Positions 62,080 through 64,000 of a stretch of 64,000 nucleotides of DNA are shown here, piece after piece (positions within the stretch are counted from its first letter, which is position 1; the number at the start of each line of letters is the position of its first letter). The notes beneath the pieces were generated by a model. The model had not been told where the DNA came from. It was given only the letters and a program-made list of their open reading frames with translations, and made no database searches. A program made the translations under genes and the position numbers. Origin of the DNA: Peribacillus frigoritolerans_B. GTDB taxonomy: Bacteria; Bacillota; Bacilli; Bacillales; DSM-1321. The stretch covers positions 1-64,000 of the forward strand of contig NZ_JBIWES010000008.1 in the NCBI RefSeq assembly GCF_044762665.1, read 5' to 3'.

Positions 62080-62096
62080 AATATCACCTCGATAGC

Positions 62097-62378
62097 CTAA
62101 AGCCAGTCTATATCTGTTATTGTTCGCTCTAGTTCCGGAAAAGAATCTAGAAATTTAAGGGCATTTTGAAGTTCCCGTTCAGTAGCCTTCCTTGAGGATG
62201 TTACGGTTACGATCGAAATCTTTGTCCGCTGCCATAAATCCTGAAAATCGGTCTCTGCTACAGAAATGTTAAACTTCTGCTTAAGCCGTGTCATGACACG
62301 CTGAAGCACGGCCCTTTTTTCTTTTAAAGAATGGGTGTCATGGATGATGCATTCACATTGGACAGAGCCAACGATCAT
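62097..62378 (-). CDS. ylxP: DUF503 protein YlxP
   Basis: The 93-residue ferredoxin-like-fold protein starts MIVGSVQCECIIHDTHSLKEKR, as DUF503/YlxP members do. It overlaps the end of infB by 4 bp (ATGA). It is linked with ribosome assembly genes in Firmicutes; an RbfA-like role has been proposed for the family. Confidence 0.93.
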   Translation of the reverse strand: MIVGSVQCECIIHDTHSLKEKRAVLQRVMTRLKQKFNISVAETDFQDLWQRTKISIVTVTSSRKATERELQNALKFLDSFPELERTITDIDWL

Positions 62379-64000
62379 TTACGTTCGATCTCTTCCATTA
62401 CATACGCTTCAATTACATCGCCTTCTTTAAGGTCGTTGTAATTTTTAATCGTAATACCACACTCATAGTTCGTTGCCACTTCTTTAACATCATCTTTAAA
62501 ACGTTTCAATGCATCAATTTCACCTTCGTAAATGACGACACCTTCACGAATTAAGCGAATTCCGCTATCACGTGTAATTTTTCCTTCTGTAACGTAAGAA
62601 CCGGCAATCGTACCTACCTTGGATACTTTGAAAGTCGTACGAACTTCAGCCTGACCGATAATTTTTTCTTCGAATTCAGGGTCAAGCATCCCTTTCATAG
62701 CCGACTCGATTTCTTCGATCGCTTTATAGATGATGCGGTGAAGGCGGACATCAACATTTTCTGATTCTGCTGCACGCTTCGCATTCACGTCAGGACGGAC
62801 ATTAAATCCGATGACGATTGCATTCGAAGCTGTAGCAAGGATGATGTCAGACTCTGTAATGGCACCAACGCCAATGTGAATGATTTTCACTTTAGCGCCT
62901 TCCACTTCTATTTTATTCAGGGAAGCGGCTACTGCTTCCGCAGAACCTTGAACATCAGCTTTTAGAATGATGTTCAATTCTTTAATTTCCCCTTCTTTCA
63001 TTTGTTCGAACAAAGTATCCAGGGTTACACGGGATTTCTCATTGCGTTGTGAAGCAAGTTGTCTCTGTGCACGCACTTCCCCAACTTGACGGGCCGTTTT
63101 CTCATCTTCAAAGACGATGAAACGATCGCCGGCTTGTGGCACTTCGTTCAATCCAGTGATTTCAACCGGTGTTGAAGGACCAGCATCCTTAACACGGCGT
63201 CCAAGATCGTTAACCATCGCACGAACACGTCCGAATGTATTACCGATAACAATCGGATCACCGATTTTCAACGTTCCGTTTTGAACTAGCAATGTGGCAA
63301 CCGATCCGCGCCCTTTATCCAAACGTGCTTCGATAACCGTTCCATTTGCTTTACGAGCTGGATTCGCTTTATACTCCTCCACTTCACTGACAAGAAGAAT
63401 CATTTCAAGCAAGCTATCGATACCCTCACCGTTCTTAGCTGAAATTGGTACGAAAATTGTGTCTCCGCCCCATGCTTCAGAAACTAAACCATGTTCTGTC
63501 AATTCTTGCATGACACGGTCCGGATTTGCGGCTTCTTTATCCATCTTATTGACAGCGACGATAATTGGAACTTCTGCCGCTTTAGCATGGTTGATCGCTT
63601 CAATCGTTTGAGGCATTACGCCATCATCCGCAGCGACGACAAGAATGGTGATATCGGTAACTTGTGCACCGCGGGCACGCATTGTTGTAAACGCAGCATG
63701 ACCTGGTGTATCCAGGAATGTTATTTTCTTATCGTTAACTTTAACTTGATAAGCACCGATATGCTGAGTGATTCCGCCCGCTTCGCCTTCGGTAACTTTT
63801 GTATGGCGTATGGAATCAAGCAATGTCGTTTTACCATGGTCAACGTGCCCCATGATCGTCACGACAGCCGGACGTTCAATCAAATCTTCAGAAGCGTCCT
63901 CAGTGACAAGTGATTCAAGGTCTGTTAGGTCGACACGAATCTCTTCTTCGGCCACTACACCGTATTCCGCACAAATCAATTCAATTGCATCTTTATCCAA
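62375..64000 (-). CDS. infB: Translation initiation factor IF-2, C-terminal 541 residues (5' end outside window)
   Basis: The frame is open to the right edge, so the N-terminal region, roughly 180 residues judging by B. subtilis IF-2, is missing. The visible part has the GTPase motifs GHVDHGKTT, DTPGHAAF and NKMDK, followed by the beta-barrel domains and the C-terminal fMet-tRNA-binding domain ending YVMEEIERK. IF-2 places initiator tRNA on the 30S subunit. Confidence 0.97.
   Translation of the reverse strand: MDKDAIELICAEYGVVAEEEIRVDLTDLESLVTEDASEDLIERPAVVTIMGHVDHGKTTLLDSIRHTKVTEGEAGGITQHIGAYQVKVNDKKITFLDTPGHAAFTTMRARGAQVTDITILVVAADDGVMPQTIEAINHAKAAEVPIIVAVNKMDKEAANPDRVMQELTEHGLVSEAWGGDTIFVPISAKNGEGIDSLLEMILLVSEVEEYKANPARKANGTVIEARLDKGRGSVATLLVQNGTLKIGDPIVIGNTFGRVRAMVNDLGRRVKDAGPSTPVEITGLNEVPQAGDRFIVFEDEKTARQVGEVRAQRQLASQRNEKSRVTLDTLFEQMKEGEIKELNIILKADVQGSAEAVAASLNKIEVEGAKVKIIHIGVGAITESDIILATASNAIVIGFNVRPDVNAKRAAESENVDVRLHRIIYKAIEEIESAMKGMLDPEFEEKIIGQAEVRTTFKVSKVGTIAGSYVTEGKITRDSGIRLIREGVVIYEGEIDALKRFKDDVKEVATNYECGITIKNYNDLKEGDVIEAYVMEEIERK

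Noticed and set aside
1..64000. CRISPR arrays, prophage, IS elements, tRNA or rRNA genes
   Set aside because: No regularly spaced direct repeats, transposase or integrase genes, cloverleaf sequences or rRNA segments were recognised on reading both strands.

Overview
The window comes from the chromosome of a low-GC, endospore-forming member of the Bacillaceae. The evidence is gene content (cotE, spoVS, spoVFAB, spoIIIE, tepA, ylzJ, ymxH, mlpA) and an order that largely matches the Bacillus subtilis arc infB-rbfA-truB-ribC-rpsO-pnp-ylxY-mlpA-ymxH-spoVFAB-asd-dapG-dapA-rnjB-tepA-spoIIIE-ymfC...recA-rny-ymdB-spoVS-tdh...miaB-ricA-cotE-mutS-mutL. A Peribacillus/Bacillus simplex-type organism is my guess. 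Nearly all genes lie on the minus strand, so the window reads from 64 kb (infB, truncated) towards 1.

Layout from the left. 1-5.3 kb: a five-gene minus-strand PTS operon (IIB, IIC, IIA, GH4 phospho-glycosidase, ChbG-type deacetylase), shaped like a diacetylchitobiose operon, with a divergent GntR/UTRA regulator. A strong promoter and two operator-like palindromes 41 bp apart lie between them. 5.3-10.8 kb: an accessory zone with a decayed asparagine synthase 3' end, a methyltransferase, a PqqD-like protein overlapping an OPT oligopeptide transporter, a cupin with a Tyr-rich tail, a candidate 52-aa gene and two near-copies of one terminator hairpin. 10.8-20.3 kb: mutL, mutS, cotE, ricA, miaB and tdh (kbl is not beside it). 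A small divergent gene (19943-20296) encodes a Cys-rich protein with long Arg-Asp repeats; it is the most unusual item here. 20.4-24.5 kb: a two-subunit 2-oxoacid:ferredoxin oxidoreductase, an M19 dipeptidase and spoVS.

24.7-36.6 kb: ymdB, rny, recA (with a LexA box and promoter), cinA, pgsA, rodZ, ymfK, ymfJ, ymfI and the M16 pair ymfH/ymfF. 36.8-42.5 kb: a nucleoside ABC importer (nupNOPQ-like) behind a ymfC-type GntR regulator, with a long dyad between regulator and lipoprotein gene. 42.8-50.9 kb: a small acidic protein, spoIIIE, ylzJ, tepA, rnjB, dapA, dapG. 51-58.9 kb: asd, spoVFB/spoVFA (dipicolinate synthase), ymxH, mlpA, ylxY, pnp. 59.2-64 kb: rpsO with its own promoter and structured leader, ribC, truB, rbfA, ylxP and the 3' part of infB.

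Together the right half holds the translation, RNA-decay, diaminopimelate/dipicolinate and sporulation core, while the left 10 kb and the nup and RD-repeat loci are the variable parts. No tRNA, rRNA, insertion sequence, prophage or CRISPR array was seen. All calls were made by reading the sequence; no database search was run.
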